The notes under the pieces are model-generated. The model searched no databases. It saw only the letters and a program-made list of their open reading frames with translations, and was not told the DNA's origin. A stretch of DNA of 64,000 nt from an uncultured Anaerotruncus sp. (GTDB lineage Bacteria; Bacillota; Clostridia; Oscillospirales; Ruminococcaceae): contig CALWZG010000042.1 in NCBI GenBank assembly GCA_944385965.1, positions 1-64,000 on the forward strand. Reading direction: 5' to 3'. Positions 8,241 through 16,279 of this stretch are shown piece by piece (the stretch's first letter is position 1; each line of letters opens with the position of its first letter). The position numbers were made by a program, and so were the translations under genes.

Positions 8241-8266
8241 TTATTTGGAAGGGAGCGTAAACCTTT

Positions 8267-9469
8267 ATGAATCATGTATTCGTGGCAAACGTAGGCAGTT
8301 CTTCCCTGAAATATCAATTGATCAATATGGAAACAGAAGAATGTCTGGTATCGGGAAACTGCGAACGTATCGGAATCAACGGCAGTTTTATCACCTATAA
8401 GCGCAATGGACAGAAGCGCACCTTTGAGATGCCTCTGCCTGACCACCAGACCGCTTTGGATGCTCTGGTGAAGCTGCTTTTGGAAGGGGATACAAAGGTC
8501 ATCGAAAGCATGGACGACATTGTGGCGGTAGGTCATCGGATGGCCTTCAGCCTGAGCCAGTCAAACGAGATTACCGATGAGGTGCTGGCGGATATTGAGT
8601 CCCATGTGGATATGTTCCCCCTGCATCTGCCCGCCATGATTACTGGAATCAAAGCCTGCCGCAAAACCTTTGCCGGCAAGGTGCAGGTGGCGGTATACGA
8701 CAACTCCTTCCATCTGGATATGCCCATGAAGGCACAGGTATACGCCATTCCGTATGAGTATTATGAGCAGGGCATCCGCCGCTATGGTTATCATGGCACC
8801 AGCCATCGGTATGTAACCCTGCGGCTGGCCAAGCTGCTGGGCAAAAAGCCGGAAGAATTGAAAATTGTTTCCTGCCATCTGGGGAACGGCTCCTCCATCG
8901 CTGCGGTAGACGGTGGAAAATCCATTGATACTTCCATGGGTTATACCCCATTGGCAGGTTTGATGATGGGAACCCGCTGCGGTGATATTGACCCTGCTCT
9001 TATCAGTACCATTGCCCATAAGGATAATCTCACATTGGATGAGGTACATAACATTCTGAATAAAAAATCCGGTCTGTTGGGTATTTCTGGAGTTTCCAGT
9101 GACGCCCGAGATGTAGTGGATGCCGCCGATGCGGGAAACAAGCGGGCAGAATTGGCCTGCCATATGGTCCGCTATCAGATTAAGAAGTATATTGGTGCTT
9201 ATACAGCCGCTATGGGGGGTCTGGACGCGGTCATCTTCACCGGTGGCATGGGAGAGAATTCTCCGGACCTGCGTGAGGAGGTCTGTGAAGGAATGGAATT
9301 CTTTGGCATCAAGCTGGATGTGGAGAAGAACAAGGGGCTGCGGGGCAAGGAAACCAATCTAACCGCTCCTGGAGCCCGTACCCAGGTTTGGCTGATTCCC
9401 ACCAATGAGGAACTGATGATTGCGAAGGATGCTTACAGCATTTATCAGGCCAAGATGGGGAAAAAATAA
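8267..9469 (+). CDS. ackA: Acetate kinase
   Basis: This 400-residue protein is the usual length for AckA, which interconverts acetyl phosphate plus ADP with acetate plus ATP and is the main ATP-yielding step of acetate fermentation. Visible motifs are the N-terminal VGSSSLKYQLI phosphate-binding segment, the YGYHGTSHRYV active-site stretch, CHLGNGSSIAAVDGGKSIDTSMG, GTRCGDIDPAL and the FTGGMGENS ATP-binding segment near the end. The ribosome site GGAAGGGAGCG lies before the ATG. The usual partner gene pta is not adjacent; the gene upstream is CofE-like. A terminator follows at 9502. Confidence 0.97.
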   Translation: MNHVFVANVGSSSLKYQLINMETEECLVSGNCERIGINGSFITYKRNGQKRTFEMPLPDHQTALDALVKLLLEGDTKVIESMDDIVAVGHRMAFSLSQSNEITDEVLADIESHVDMFPLHLPAMITGIKACRKTFAGKVQVAVYDNSFHLDMPMKAQVYAIPYEYYEQGIRRYGYHGTSHRYVTLRLAKLLGKKPEELKIVSCHLGNGSSIAAVDGGKSIDTSMGYTPLAGLMMGTRCGDIDPALISTIAHKDNLTLDEVHNILNKKSGLLGISGVSSDARDVVDAADAGNKRAELACHMVRYQIKKYIGAYTAAMGGLDAVIFTGGMGENSPDLREEVCEGMEFFGIKLDVEKNKGLRGKETNLTAPGARTQVWLIPTNEELMIAKDAYSIYQAKMGKK

Positions 9470-9501
9470 GTTTTCATCCTTAGTCTATAAAAGTCAATTA
9501 T

Positions 9502-9536
9502 AAAAAGGGTATGGCCAACAGGTCATACCTTTTTTA
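9502..9536 (+). terminator. Terminator after ackA
   Basis: GGTATGGCC and GGTCATACC pair around a 4-base loop between AAAAA and TTTTTT, so the hairpin can work on both strands. Confidence 0.85.
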
Positions 9537-9561
9537 TGTATCCAGAACAGGGAGGATAAAA

Positions 9562-9591
9562 GAAATAAAAATTGCCCGCCTTTCGGCGGGC
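9562..9591 (-). terminator. Terminator after the penicillin-binding protein gene
   Basis: On the minus strand GCCCGCC-GAAA-GGCGGGC is followed by AATTTTTATTT. It lies 35 bases beyond the stop codon. Confidence 0.85.
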
Positions 9592-9625
9592 AGTAAAATC
9601 CATTTTTATAAAATGATAGAGGAAG

Positions 9626-11842
9626 CTAATCGTCCGACTCAATGACCTTCAGACCACTTTCAGAGATGAATTCTTTTCGGTCACGAACATCGTCCTCATC
9701 ATCCAAGTCCTCATCATCCAGTTCCACTGACATTTGACCAGAGTGTTCAAAACATTCACTTGGGATATTGCTTTCCTTATACCATCCCACTGCGGTGGAA
9801 GGACAGGTATCAATAGCCAGGTCACCGCTTTCGGTACAGTAGGTTTTCTCTACCACGTTGCCCCAGACCTCAAACTGCTTAACCGGCAGGTTTTGATGGA
9901 GCGGTTCCATCACCTGACGGAACACGATGGGAGGGGCATAATTGGTATAGCGGATTCGTTCCGGCTCATCGAAGCCCATCCAGACAACCCCTACATAATA
10001 AGGCGTAACCCCAGCGAACCACTGGTCCTTATCGTCATCGGTGGTTCCGGTTTTACCGGCTACCGTGGTGGCGATCGACTGGAACCGGGCAGTGGTACCA
10101 GTTCCATAAGGGCCGCTGGTAACCCGCTGCATCAGCTTGTTGACAATGGTGGCGGTTTCAGGGGAGATGACCCGGCGTGGGGTGGTATCCTTCTCCAAAA
10201 TCACATTTCCGTTATAATCCTTCACCGTAGTATAGGCATAGGGTTTTGTAAAGTAACCGCCGTTGGCGTAAATCTGATAAGCGCCGGCCAGTTCCAAGGG
10301 GGTAACACCCTCGGTCAAGCCGCCCAAAGCCATGGGGAACAGGGCGTTATCGGTAAAGACCTGCCCGTTCACCACCGTCCGCTCAATCAGGGACTCCATA
10401 CCAAGCTTCTCTTTAAGGAAGTCAAAGACCCGTTTCGGGGTGACAATCTGTACCAACTTGACAGGGATGGTATTGGTAGAGCGCTGGATGGCCTCATCTA
10501 TGGTAATGGGACCCAGATACCGGCCATAATGGTTCACCGGCCAGGATTTTCCGTCCAATTCAATGGGGGAATCCTCCAGCTTGGTGGACCAGGTGACAAT
10601 GTCGTTTTCAACAGCCTGCAAATAAGCGGCGATAGGCTTAATGGAAGAACCTGTCTGCCGGTAGGCTTGGGTGGCGCGGCTGAACTCACGCATACCCTTT
10701 TTCTCACCAATAGCGCCCGCCAAAGCTTTAATGGCTCCGTTGGTATCCAAAAGTACAAAGGCAGATTGGGGATATTCCTCATTTAAAATGGTTTGCGGGA
10801 AGTTAGCGGCATCGCTGTAATACTGCTGTACCCAATTCTGAGCGCTTTGGTCCACGGTGGTGTAAATACGCAATCCTCCGCTGTTGACCATCTGCTGGGC
10901 TCGCTCGTAGGTGTAGCCATATTCATCCTGAAGGTCGCTGATGACCTCCTCAATCACATGGTCTACAAAATAGCTGTAAACAGGGCTGACCCGCTGTACA
11001 GCGATGTCCTTCTGGAAGACCAGTTCCTCGTTGATAGCTTCCTCATATTCCTGGTCGGTAATCTTGCCCTGCTCCCACATGGCGTACAGAATATCCTCCT
11101 GACGCTTTTTATTGTTCTCGGGATAAAGCAGAGGATTATAAGCCGTAGGCGCATTAGTGATTCCGATAATGGAGGCGCATTCCGCCAGGGTCAGTTCCTG
11201 CACATCCTTTCCAAAATAGGTGTTGGCAGCTGCCTGAACCCCGTAGGACTGATTGGAAAAGAAGATGGTATTCAGATAGGTTTCCAGAATCTGTTCTTTG
11301 GTGTAGTTCTGCTCCAGCTTCAGGGCCCGGAAAATCTCCCGTACCTTTCGGTCCACACGGACCTCATCCTCACCGGTGATATTCTTAATAACCTGCTGGG
11401 TAATGGTAGAACCACCCGCCTGGGTAGGATAGATGGGAATAAACATATTCACAAAGGCGCCAAAAGTCCGTTTCCAGTCCACGCCGTGATGCTCCCAAAA
11501 CCGTTTATCCTCAATGGCAACCGCCGCATCCTTCATATACTGGGGGATTTGGTCATAAGGGACATAAATGCGATATTCCAAAGTTTGCAGCTCTTGCAGC
11601 TCCACAGGTTCGTTGGTTGCTGGGTCATTGGCGTATAGGATGGTGGTATAGCGCATCTGAGCGTCTTCCAAACGAATCTGCTCGTCCGAGTTGGCATAGC
11701 GCAGAATGTAGACAGTGAGGACCGACGCCACAATACATCCAGTGATAATACCCACCATGATAAGCGCCAGAATAATTCGGAAAATGTTCCCAAAAACATT
11801 TCCAATCACACCGCCCACAGATAGTTTCTTATGAGATCCCAT
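9626..11842 (-). CDS. Class A penicillin-binding protein (PBP1A type)
   Basis: This bifunctional cell-wall synthase polymerises lipid II and crosslinks peptidoglycan. The 738-residue form has a short cytoplasmic head, one membrane helix (about residues 18-45), a GT51 glycosyltransferase domain with EDKRFWEHHGVDW (about 107) and GGSTITQQ (about 139), and a transpeptidase domain with SSIK (serine nucleophile about 397), STN (about 454) and KTGT (about 596). The C-terminus is an acidic tail. I chose the ATG at 11842 because AAGGAGGG lies 10 bases upstream; an earlier in-frame start at 11896 would add 18 residues without a good ribosome site. It is transcribed alone. Confidence 0.95.
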   Translation of the reverse strand: MGSHKKLSVGGVIGNVFGNIFRIILALIMVGIITGCIVASVLTVYILRYANSDEQIRLEDAQMRYTTILYANDPATNEPVELQELQTLEYRIYVPYDQIPQYMKDAAVAIEDKRFWEHHGVDWKRTFGAFVNMFIPIYPTQAGGSTITQQVIKNITGEDEVRVDRKVREIFRALKLEQNYTKEQILETYLNTIFFSNQSYGVQAAANTYFGKDVQELTLAECASIIGITNAPTAYNPLLYPENNKKRQEDILYAMWEQGKITDQEYEEAINEELVFQKDIAVQRVSPVYSYFVDHVIEEVISDLQDEYGYTYERAQQMVNSGGLRIYTTVDQSAQNWVQQYYSDAANFPQTILNEEYPQSAFVLLDTNGAIKALAGAIGEKKGMREFSRATQAYRQTGSSIKPIAAYLQAVENDIVTWSTKLEDSPIELDGKSWPVNHYGRYLGPITIDEAIQRSTNTIPVKLVQIVTPKRVFDFLKEKLGMESLIERTVVNGQVFTDNALFPMALGGLTEGVTPLELAGAYQIYANGGYFTKPYAYTTVKDYNGNVILEKDTTPRRVISPETATIVNKLMQRVTSGPYGTGTTARFQSIATTVAGKTGTTDDDKDQWFAGVTPYYVGVVWMGFDEPERIRYTNYAPPIVFRQVMEPLHQNLPVKQFEVWGNVVEKTYCTESGDLAIDTCPSTAVGWYKESNIPSECFEHSGQMSVELDDEDLDDEDDVRDRKEFISESGLKVIESDD

Positions 11843-12125
11843 GTATGAGAATCCCTCCTTGCTGCTTGAAAAAATGGGAAAAAACCAATTCCGCAAAATG
11901 ACATATCATATAGTATACCATACTTTTTGAGAGAAGTGTTACCGTATTTTCAACGAATTTTAACAATTTGTGCCAACCAGTATTGGAAACCTTGAAAAAA
12001 ATTTCAGCGCCTCCTTTTATTTATCTCCCATTCCCGCTATGTATATTTTACCTTTATGGTGTCAAAAATATCGTAAATCAATCCAGTGAATTGGGATTTT
12101 TTTAGAATGGCGAGGTGTGTTTGAT

Positions 12126-12467
12126 ATGAGAAACGCTCTGCTGATTTCTTTGGTGGGTGTGTTTGTGGTGTCGTTGATTATTTTGGCGGCGATACGGTTT
12201 CTGCCGGAGCAGGCGCCTCCAGAATCTCTTTCACCTTCCAGCCTGCCGGAACCTCCTGCTGTGGAGCAGCCTTCCAATGACCCTTATCTGCTCAGAACCT
12301 ATGATGGCAAATTGGCGGTTTTTACCACCGATTTGGTGACGCCAGATCTGGTATTCGATGTTTATGTGCGAACCCTGCCGGAGCAGGACCAGCAAGATTT
12401 GGAGCGTGGAATCCGGGTGGCGGATTATGAGAAGCTGGTCTCCCTAGTGGAAGATTATATTAGCTGA
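12126..12467 (+). CDS. Small membrane-anchored protein, BofC C-terminal-like
   Basis: This 113-residue protein has one N-terminal membrane helix (about residues 4-24), a Pro/Ser-rich linker, and a compact C-terminal domain beginning YLLRTYDGKLAVF and ending VSLVEDYIS. The tail resembles the BofC C-terminal domain of clostridial proteins (a YxGxxAVF strand followed by LPEQDQ and a helix). BofC in Bacillus acts on the intermembrane space during sporulation signalling, but a short BofC-like tail alone does not establish that role. The ATG at 12126 has GAGG ten bases upstream; a GTG at 12117 lies too near that site. It is divergent from the penicillin-binding protein gene. Confidence 0.6.
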   Translation: MRNALLISLVGVFVVSLIILAAIRFLPEQAPPESLSPSSLPEPPAVEQPSNDPYLLRTYDGKLAVFTTDLVTPDLVFDVYVRTLPEQDQQDLERGIRVADYEKLVSLVEDYIS

Positions 12468-12587
12468 GGGAGAAAAGCAAGGGATGTTACCAATTTGTCA
12501 TATTCTCCAGACGTTTGTAACTAAATTGTAACTGGATTGTAATTTAAAAAGGAGGATTTTTTGCCTTCCAGAGGATATAATAAGAAC

Positions 12588-12710
12588 CAGGTTAAGGGTT
12601 CCTCCAAAAACTCCGCTCTCCTGAAATAAAGTCAGTTTTGGAAAAGAGACCTGATCAGTCTCGGGACACAATTTAATCATGAGGCGACCGCGTTGGCGGT
12701 CGCTTTTTTC
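12588..12710 (+). ncRNA. Candidate structured leader RNA ending in a terminator
   Basis: A TATAAT at 12576-12581 (with a poor -35) precedes a segment that folds as a compact three-way junction. P1 is GTTCC (12598-12602) with GGGAC (12663-12667). P2 is TCCAAAA (12603-12609) with TTTTGGA (12636-12642), capped by CTGA/TCAG. P3 is GAGAC (12646-12650) with GTCTC (12658-12662). The stems abut with 0, 3 and 0 joining bases. A strong terminator follows (GCGACCG/CGGTCGC, 12684-12703, then six T) about 90 bases before the transporter gene. This layout is that of a riboswitch or attenuator. I do not recognise the class. Confidence 0.5.
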
Positions 12711-12799
12711 TTTGTTGGGAGGATTGCTTCCTCCGTCCTGGTATGCTATCATGGTTCTGGCGCTTTTGTGCGCAAAAGCGTTGGACAGGGGGAATCAAG

Positions 12800-13693
12800 A
12801 TGAAAAAAGCTTTTTGGTATGGAATTGTGTCATCCATGTTCTTTGCGGTGACCTTTGTGCTGAATCGAAGTATGGATTTAAATGGAGGAAGCTGGATTTG
12901 GAGCGCGTCTTTGCGCTATCTGTTTACGCTGCCTCTGCTGCTGCCCATTACCCTTCCTAAGATAAAACCGGTGCTGAAAGAGATAAAACAAGCCCCAGGA
13001 CCGTGGCTGTTGTGGAGTGTGGTAGGATTTGGCCTCTTTTATGCGCCGCTGTCTTTTGCGTCTGCCTTTGGGGAGTCCTGGCTGGTGGCCTCCTGCTGGC
13101 AGATTACCATTGTGGCGGGGGTGCTGCTGACCCCTTTGTTTGGACAGTCCATCCCCTTGAAAAGCTTGGGATTTTCCATGGTGATTTTATTGGGTGTATT
13201 TTTGCTCCAAACCCGGCAGGCGGCTGGTGTGGGCTGGAAACAGGCCCTTTCCTGCATCCTGCCGGTCTTGGTAGCCGCCTTCAGCTATCCTCTGGGAAAC
13301 CGTAAGATGATGGCCCTCTGTCAGGGACGTTTGGATACGGTGCAGAGAGTATTTGGAATGACCCTGTGCAGTATTCCTTTCTGGCTGCTGTTGTCCATCT
13401 ATGGATTGATTATAGTGGGCCCTCCTGATTCCAGCCAAACCCTTCAATCCCTGGTGGTGGCTCTGTTCTCCGGGGTAGCAGCTACCCTGCTGTTTTTCAA
13501 GGCTACCGACCTGGTGCGCCAGAACCATAAGCAGCTGGCGGCGGTGGAGGCAACCCAGTCAGGGGAGGTCTTATTTACATTGCTGGGAGGGATTTTCTTT
13601 CTCAAGGACGCTGTGCCGGACCCTTTGGGTTGGGCAGCCATCGCTTTGGTGGTAGCGGGTATGGTGCTGAACAGCCTCTATGGAAGCCGCTAG
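12800..13693 (+). CDS. EmrE-type multidrug/metabolite efflux transporter
   Basis: This 297-residue membrane protein has about ten hydrophobic segments and the two-repeat layout of the drug/metabolite transporter superfamily. It is closest to the multidrug resistance efflux family, whose members begin MKKAFWYGIVSSMFFAVTFV and contain FGLFYAPLSFASAFGESWLVASCWQ. The substrate is not evident. The ATG at 12800 is chosen because AGGGGGA lies seven bases upstream; an ATG at 12743 would add 19 residues that look nothing like the family. It is preceded by a structured leader with a terminator (12588-12710), so expression may depend on a ligand or stress. Confidence 0.85.
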   Translation: MKKAFWYGIVSSMFFAVTFVLNRSMDLNGGSWIWSASLRYLFTLPLLLPITLPKIKPVLKEIKQAPGPWLLWSVVGFGLFYAPLSFASAFGESWLVASCWQITIVAGVLLTPLFGQSIPLKSLGFSMVILLGVFLLQTRQAAGVGWKQALSCILPVLVAAFSYPLGNRKMMALCQGRLDTVQRVFGMTLCSIPFWLLLSIYGLIIVGPPDSSQTLQSLVVALFSGVAATLLFFKATDLVRQNHKQLAAVEATQSGEVLFTLLGGIFFLKDAVPDPLGWAAIALVVAGMVLNSLYGSR

Positions 13694-13723
13694 CAAAGGC
13701 CTAAAAGGCAAAATTCCCGAAAT

Positions 13724-13753
13724 AAAAAGGAAGGGTACTACCCTTCCTTTTTT
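13724..13753. terminator. Bidirectional terminator between convergent genes
   Basis: AAAAAGGAAGGGT and ACCCTTCCTTTTT form a near-perfect hairpin between the transporter gene and coaX, with T runs on both strands. Confidence 0.85.
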
Positions 13754-13756
13754 AGG

Positions 13757-14533
13757 TTAGTTCTCTTTTTTGTACTGCTGATAAAGTAAGTACAGACCAT
13801 CCAGAATCAGGGTGCGGTCGATGGCGATAAACAGGTCGGTTTCATCCCCTACCATTTTTGCCAGACCGCCGGTGGACACTACCCGAACGTCGCCGCCCAA
13901 TTCCTGACTCATTTCCCAGACGATATTTTTCACCGCTCCTACATAGCCGTAGATGGCGCCGGATTGAAGGCTGCTCACGGTGTTATGTCCAATCACCTGG
14001 TCGGGGCGCACCAGCTCCACCCTTGGCAACTTGGCGGTGTTTTCAAAAAGGGCGTCCATGGAGATTTTGATGCCGGGGAAGATGGCCCCGCCCATGTACT
14101 GGCCTCTGGGACCGATGGCATCAAAGGTGGTGGCGGTGCCAAAGTCCACCACAATCAGCGGCCCGCCATATTTGTGGTAGGCGGCGATAGCCGCTACCAG
14201 CCGGTCCGCCCCCACATCCTTTGGGTTGTCGTAAAGATTTTCCACATGGAGAGGCAGGTTATCCCCCACCACCAAAGGGACCTTGTTATAGAAATATTTT
14301 TTGATGGCGTTGGTGATGGAATACATCACCTGCGGCACCACCGAAGCGATCACCACATCATCAATGTCGTGCCGGTCCAGGCCGCTTTCTTGAAAAAACT
14401 GGCTGGTAAACAGTCCCACCTCATCCGAGGTGATGTCACGATTGGTTCCCAGGCGGAAAGAAGCGATGATTTCAGAACCGCTGAAAACCCCAAACTCAAT
14501 ATTGGTGTTTCCAATGTCAATAGCTAACAGCAT
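13757..14533 (-). CDS. coaX: Type III pantothenate kinase
   Basis: This 258-residue cytoplasmic enzyme phosphorylates pantothenate, the first step of coenzyme A synthesis. Type III kinases belong to the ASKHA fold. The visible motifs are MLLAIDIGNTNIEFGVF (phosphate loop), DNPKDVGADRLVAAIAAY with the substrate-binding GADR, VVDFGTATTFDAI, and GGAIFPGIKISMDAL. The length is typical. The ATG has an AGGAGGG site eight bases upstream, and a strong promoter lies at 14574-14602. It stands alone between a convergent transporter gene and an upstream terminator. Confidence 0.96.
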   Translation of the reverse strand: MLLAIDIGNTNIEFGVFSGSEIIASFRLGTNRDITSDEVGLFTSQFFQESGLDRHDIDDVVIASVVPQVMYSITNAIKKYFYNKVPLVVGDNLPLHVENLYDNPKDVGADRLVAAIAAYHKYGGPLIVVDFGTATTFDAIGPRGQYMGGAIFPGIKISMDALFENTAKLPRVELVRPDQVIGHNTVSSLQSGAIYGYVGAVKNIVWEMSQELGGDVRVVSTGGLAKMVGDETDLFIAIDRTLILDGLYLLYQQYKKEN

Positions 14534-14573
14534 AATGGAACCCTCCTATGCCTCTGGCAAGGTATCTTTGCTT

Positions 14574-14602
14574 ATTTTAAAATGAGGGTGGCTCTAAGTC
14601 AA
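14574..14602 (-). promoter_or_regulatory. Promoter of coaX
   Basis: On the minus strand TTGACT and TAAAAT are separated by 17 bases, 41 bases before the start codon. Confidence 0.7.
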
Positions 14603-14651
14603 TAGGAAACATACAAAACATTGCCAGTTTTTTATCAGGTTCACCAAGGAT

Positions 14652-14696
14652 GAAACAAAAAAATAAGGAGGTCCCTTTGAGAAAAGGGGCCTCCTT
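14652..14696 (-). terminator. Terminator after the SAF-domain dehydrogenase gene
   Basis: On the minus strand AAGGAGGCCCCTTT pairs with AAAGGGACCTCCTT around a TCTC loop, with one mismatch, and is followed by ATTTTTTTGTTT. Confidence 0.85.
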
Positions 14697-14706
14697 TCTT
14701 AAAAAA

Positions 14707-16101
14707 TTAGAAGGTTTCTTCCTGAAGTTTCCGCAGTGCCCACAGGGTGGAATTTTCAGGCTCCTGAATCATATCGTAGGTAATCATCTGACCAGCCTTA
14801 ATATCCACTTTCGCTACGTTGCCGGTAATCATATGGGCAGGTACGGGAACCCCAGCTCCCCGTTTGGTAGCGGGGATGATATTGGCAGTCATCCGCAGGT
14901 CATGGTCATTGCCAAGGACCTCACCTGCTTTGATATCGCAGTTGGCGTATTTCACCAGGTCGTAAGAGGGGAGATACTCTTTAGAACCGGTGTCCACACC
15001 CAGCTGAACAGCTGCCAGCAGGGAGGTGGTTACCTCAGCGCCGCACAGATGGTAAGGCCGATAGATAACCGCGGTGGACAGGTCATAGTTGGGAATCTGG
15101 CCTTTGGTGGTCAGAATGTAGTTGGAATAGGCGTTGTCACAGCGTACCACCATAAACACACCGCCGCCCATGCCAGACTCGTCCTTGCGCCGGAAGTTGG
15201 TGTGAACATCAATGATGCCTTCCTCATCATAAATACCGCCGTTCTTTTTGGCGCAGTAGGCCACAGGCAGCTCGGTGATACGCAGGGTAGCCTGAGTGGT
15301 GGCAGGAATGGAGGGTTTCAATCCAGTGGAGTTGGCCATAATGGTCAGCTCGCACAAATCAAAGGCTCCGGCGTTGGGCAGTTCCTTCAAAACTTCCGCC
15401 CGCTTCTCCAGATATTCCTCCACTTGACCCTCAGGAATCATCTCAAAGTATTTGGTCATATTGTCAGGGATTTTTACGCAATAATCCTGATGGACGGTGA
15501 TGCCGTCACAGGCCAGGCTGACGGTCTGCTCTTTCTCATCGTAGACAAACTCTCCATCACGGGCCTTTCCAGCGGAGATTACGGTTAAACCAACAATTTT
15601 AGCCCATTCCACCATCTGCATCAAAAGACCATGCTGGTCTCCGTCCACAGGGGTATAAACCAATCCTTTTTCTTTGGCCATTTTTTTCAGGATGGGTCCA
15701 ATGACCGAATCCATTTCCTTGCTGACAATGGCTACATGCTTGCCCTTTTCCAAAGCCAGCTTGCAGTTGTAGGCGCCAGCCTCAGGAACACCTGTACCCT
15801 CGCAGATGATGTCAATAATGGGTGTATCCATCAAGATTTCGGTCCGGTCGGTGTACACATATTTTCCGGAAACAATAGCCTCTTGAGCGGCCTGGGCGGT
15901 ATCGCAGTAAACGATAAGGTCCTCAGGAATCTCTGCCTTAATCAGGGCGTTTTTGGCGTTTTCCAGATTCTTGTCAGCGATGAGGGGGACACTCAGAGCC
16001 TGGGCGTACTTCTGTTGGGTTACAATAGCGGTGCAGAAGTGTCCAGCGCCAATGACCGCGGCGTAAACTTTTTTGTCGGTGAACAGCTGATGATAAATCA
16101 T
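14707..16101 (-). CDS. Homoserine dehydrogenase-like oxidoreductase with SAF domain (COG4091 type)
   Basis: This 464-residue enzyme has an N-terminal Rossmann domain (VYAAVIGAGHFCTAIV, about residues 13-28), a central catalytic region with CEGTGVPEAGA and VSKEMDSVIGPILKK, and a C-terminal SAF domain (about 385-455, with CDIKAGEVLGNDHDLRM and DIKAGQMITYDM). Proteins of this layout are annotated as predicted homoserine dehydrogenases but usually sit in sugar-acid or other catabolic clusters, so their substrate is probably a hydroxy acid. It is driven by a canonical sigma-54 promoter (16146-16162) and lies opposite a PrpR-like activator, so it is very likely part of that activator's regulon. I chose the ATG at 16101 (GAAAGGA ten bases upstream) over a GTG six bases earlier. 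Confidence 0.85.
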   Translation of the reverse strand: MIYHQLFTDKKVYAAVIGAGHFCTAIVTQQKYAQALSVPLIADKNLENAKNALIKAEIPEDLIVYCDTAQAAQEAIVSGKYVYTDRTEILMDTPIIDIICEGTGVPEAGAYNCKLALEKGKHVAIVSKEMDSVIGPILKKMAKEKGLVYTPVDGDQHGLLMQMVEWAKIVGLTVISAGKARDGEFVYDEKEQTVSLACDGITVHQDYCVKIPDNMTKYFEMIPEGQVEEYLEKRAEVLKELPNAGAFDLCELTIMANSTGLKPSIPATTQATLRITELPVAYCAKKNGGIYDEEGIIDVHTNFRRKDESGMGGGVFMVVRCDNAYSNYILTTKGQIPNYDLSTAVIYRPYHLCGAEVTTSLLAAVQLGVDTGSKEYLPSYDLVKYANCDIKAGEVLGNDHDLRMTANIIPATKRGAGVPVPAHMITGNVAKVDIKAGQMITYDMIQEPENSTLWALRKLQEETF

Positions 16102-16145
16102 AAACACAACATCCTTTCAATCCATCCATTTTTGTCTTATTATAC

Positions 16146-16162
16146 AGCAAGAACCATGCCAA
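16146..16162 (-). promoter_or_regulatory. Sigma-54 (-24/-12) promoter of the dehydrogenase gene
   Basis: Read on the minus strand, TTGGCATGGTTCTTGCT matches the sigma-54 consensus TGGCAC-N5-TTGC with the invariant GG and GC separated by exactly ten bases. The predicted start site is near 16135, about 35 bases before the ATG. The neighbouring activator carries the sigma-54 contact motif GAFTGA. Confidence 0.88.
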
Positions 16163-16224
16163 ATATAAAAACCCCATAAAATCCCGAAAAAACATGGAAA
16201 GAAGCAACTCTTTTGCTGAAAAAA

Positions 16225-16239
16225 TGTTGCGTTGCAACA
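16225..16239. promoter_or_regulatory. Likely upstream activator site for the sigma-54 regulator
   Basis: The dyad TGTTGCGTTGCAACA lies about 63 bases upstream of the -24 box of the divergent dehydrogenase gene and 41 bases before the regulator's start codon. Its GTTGC/GCAAC half-sites recur at 18247-18277 on the other side of the regulator gene. Confidence 0.65.
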
Positions 16240-16279
16240 GAATATGCAATATACTGAAAACAATCCAGGAGGGATAGGT

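Noticed and set aside
12640-12670. TPP riboswitch suggested by ACCTGATC
   Set aside because: The CTGAGA element and the conserved 3' stretch of the TPP class are absent and the helices do not match.
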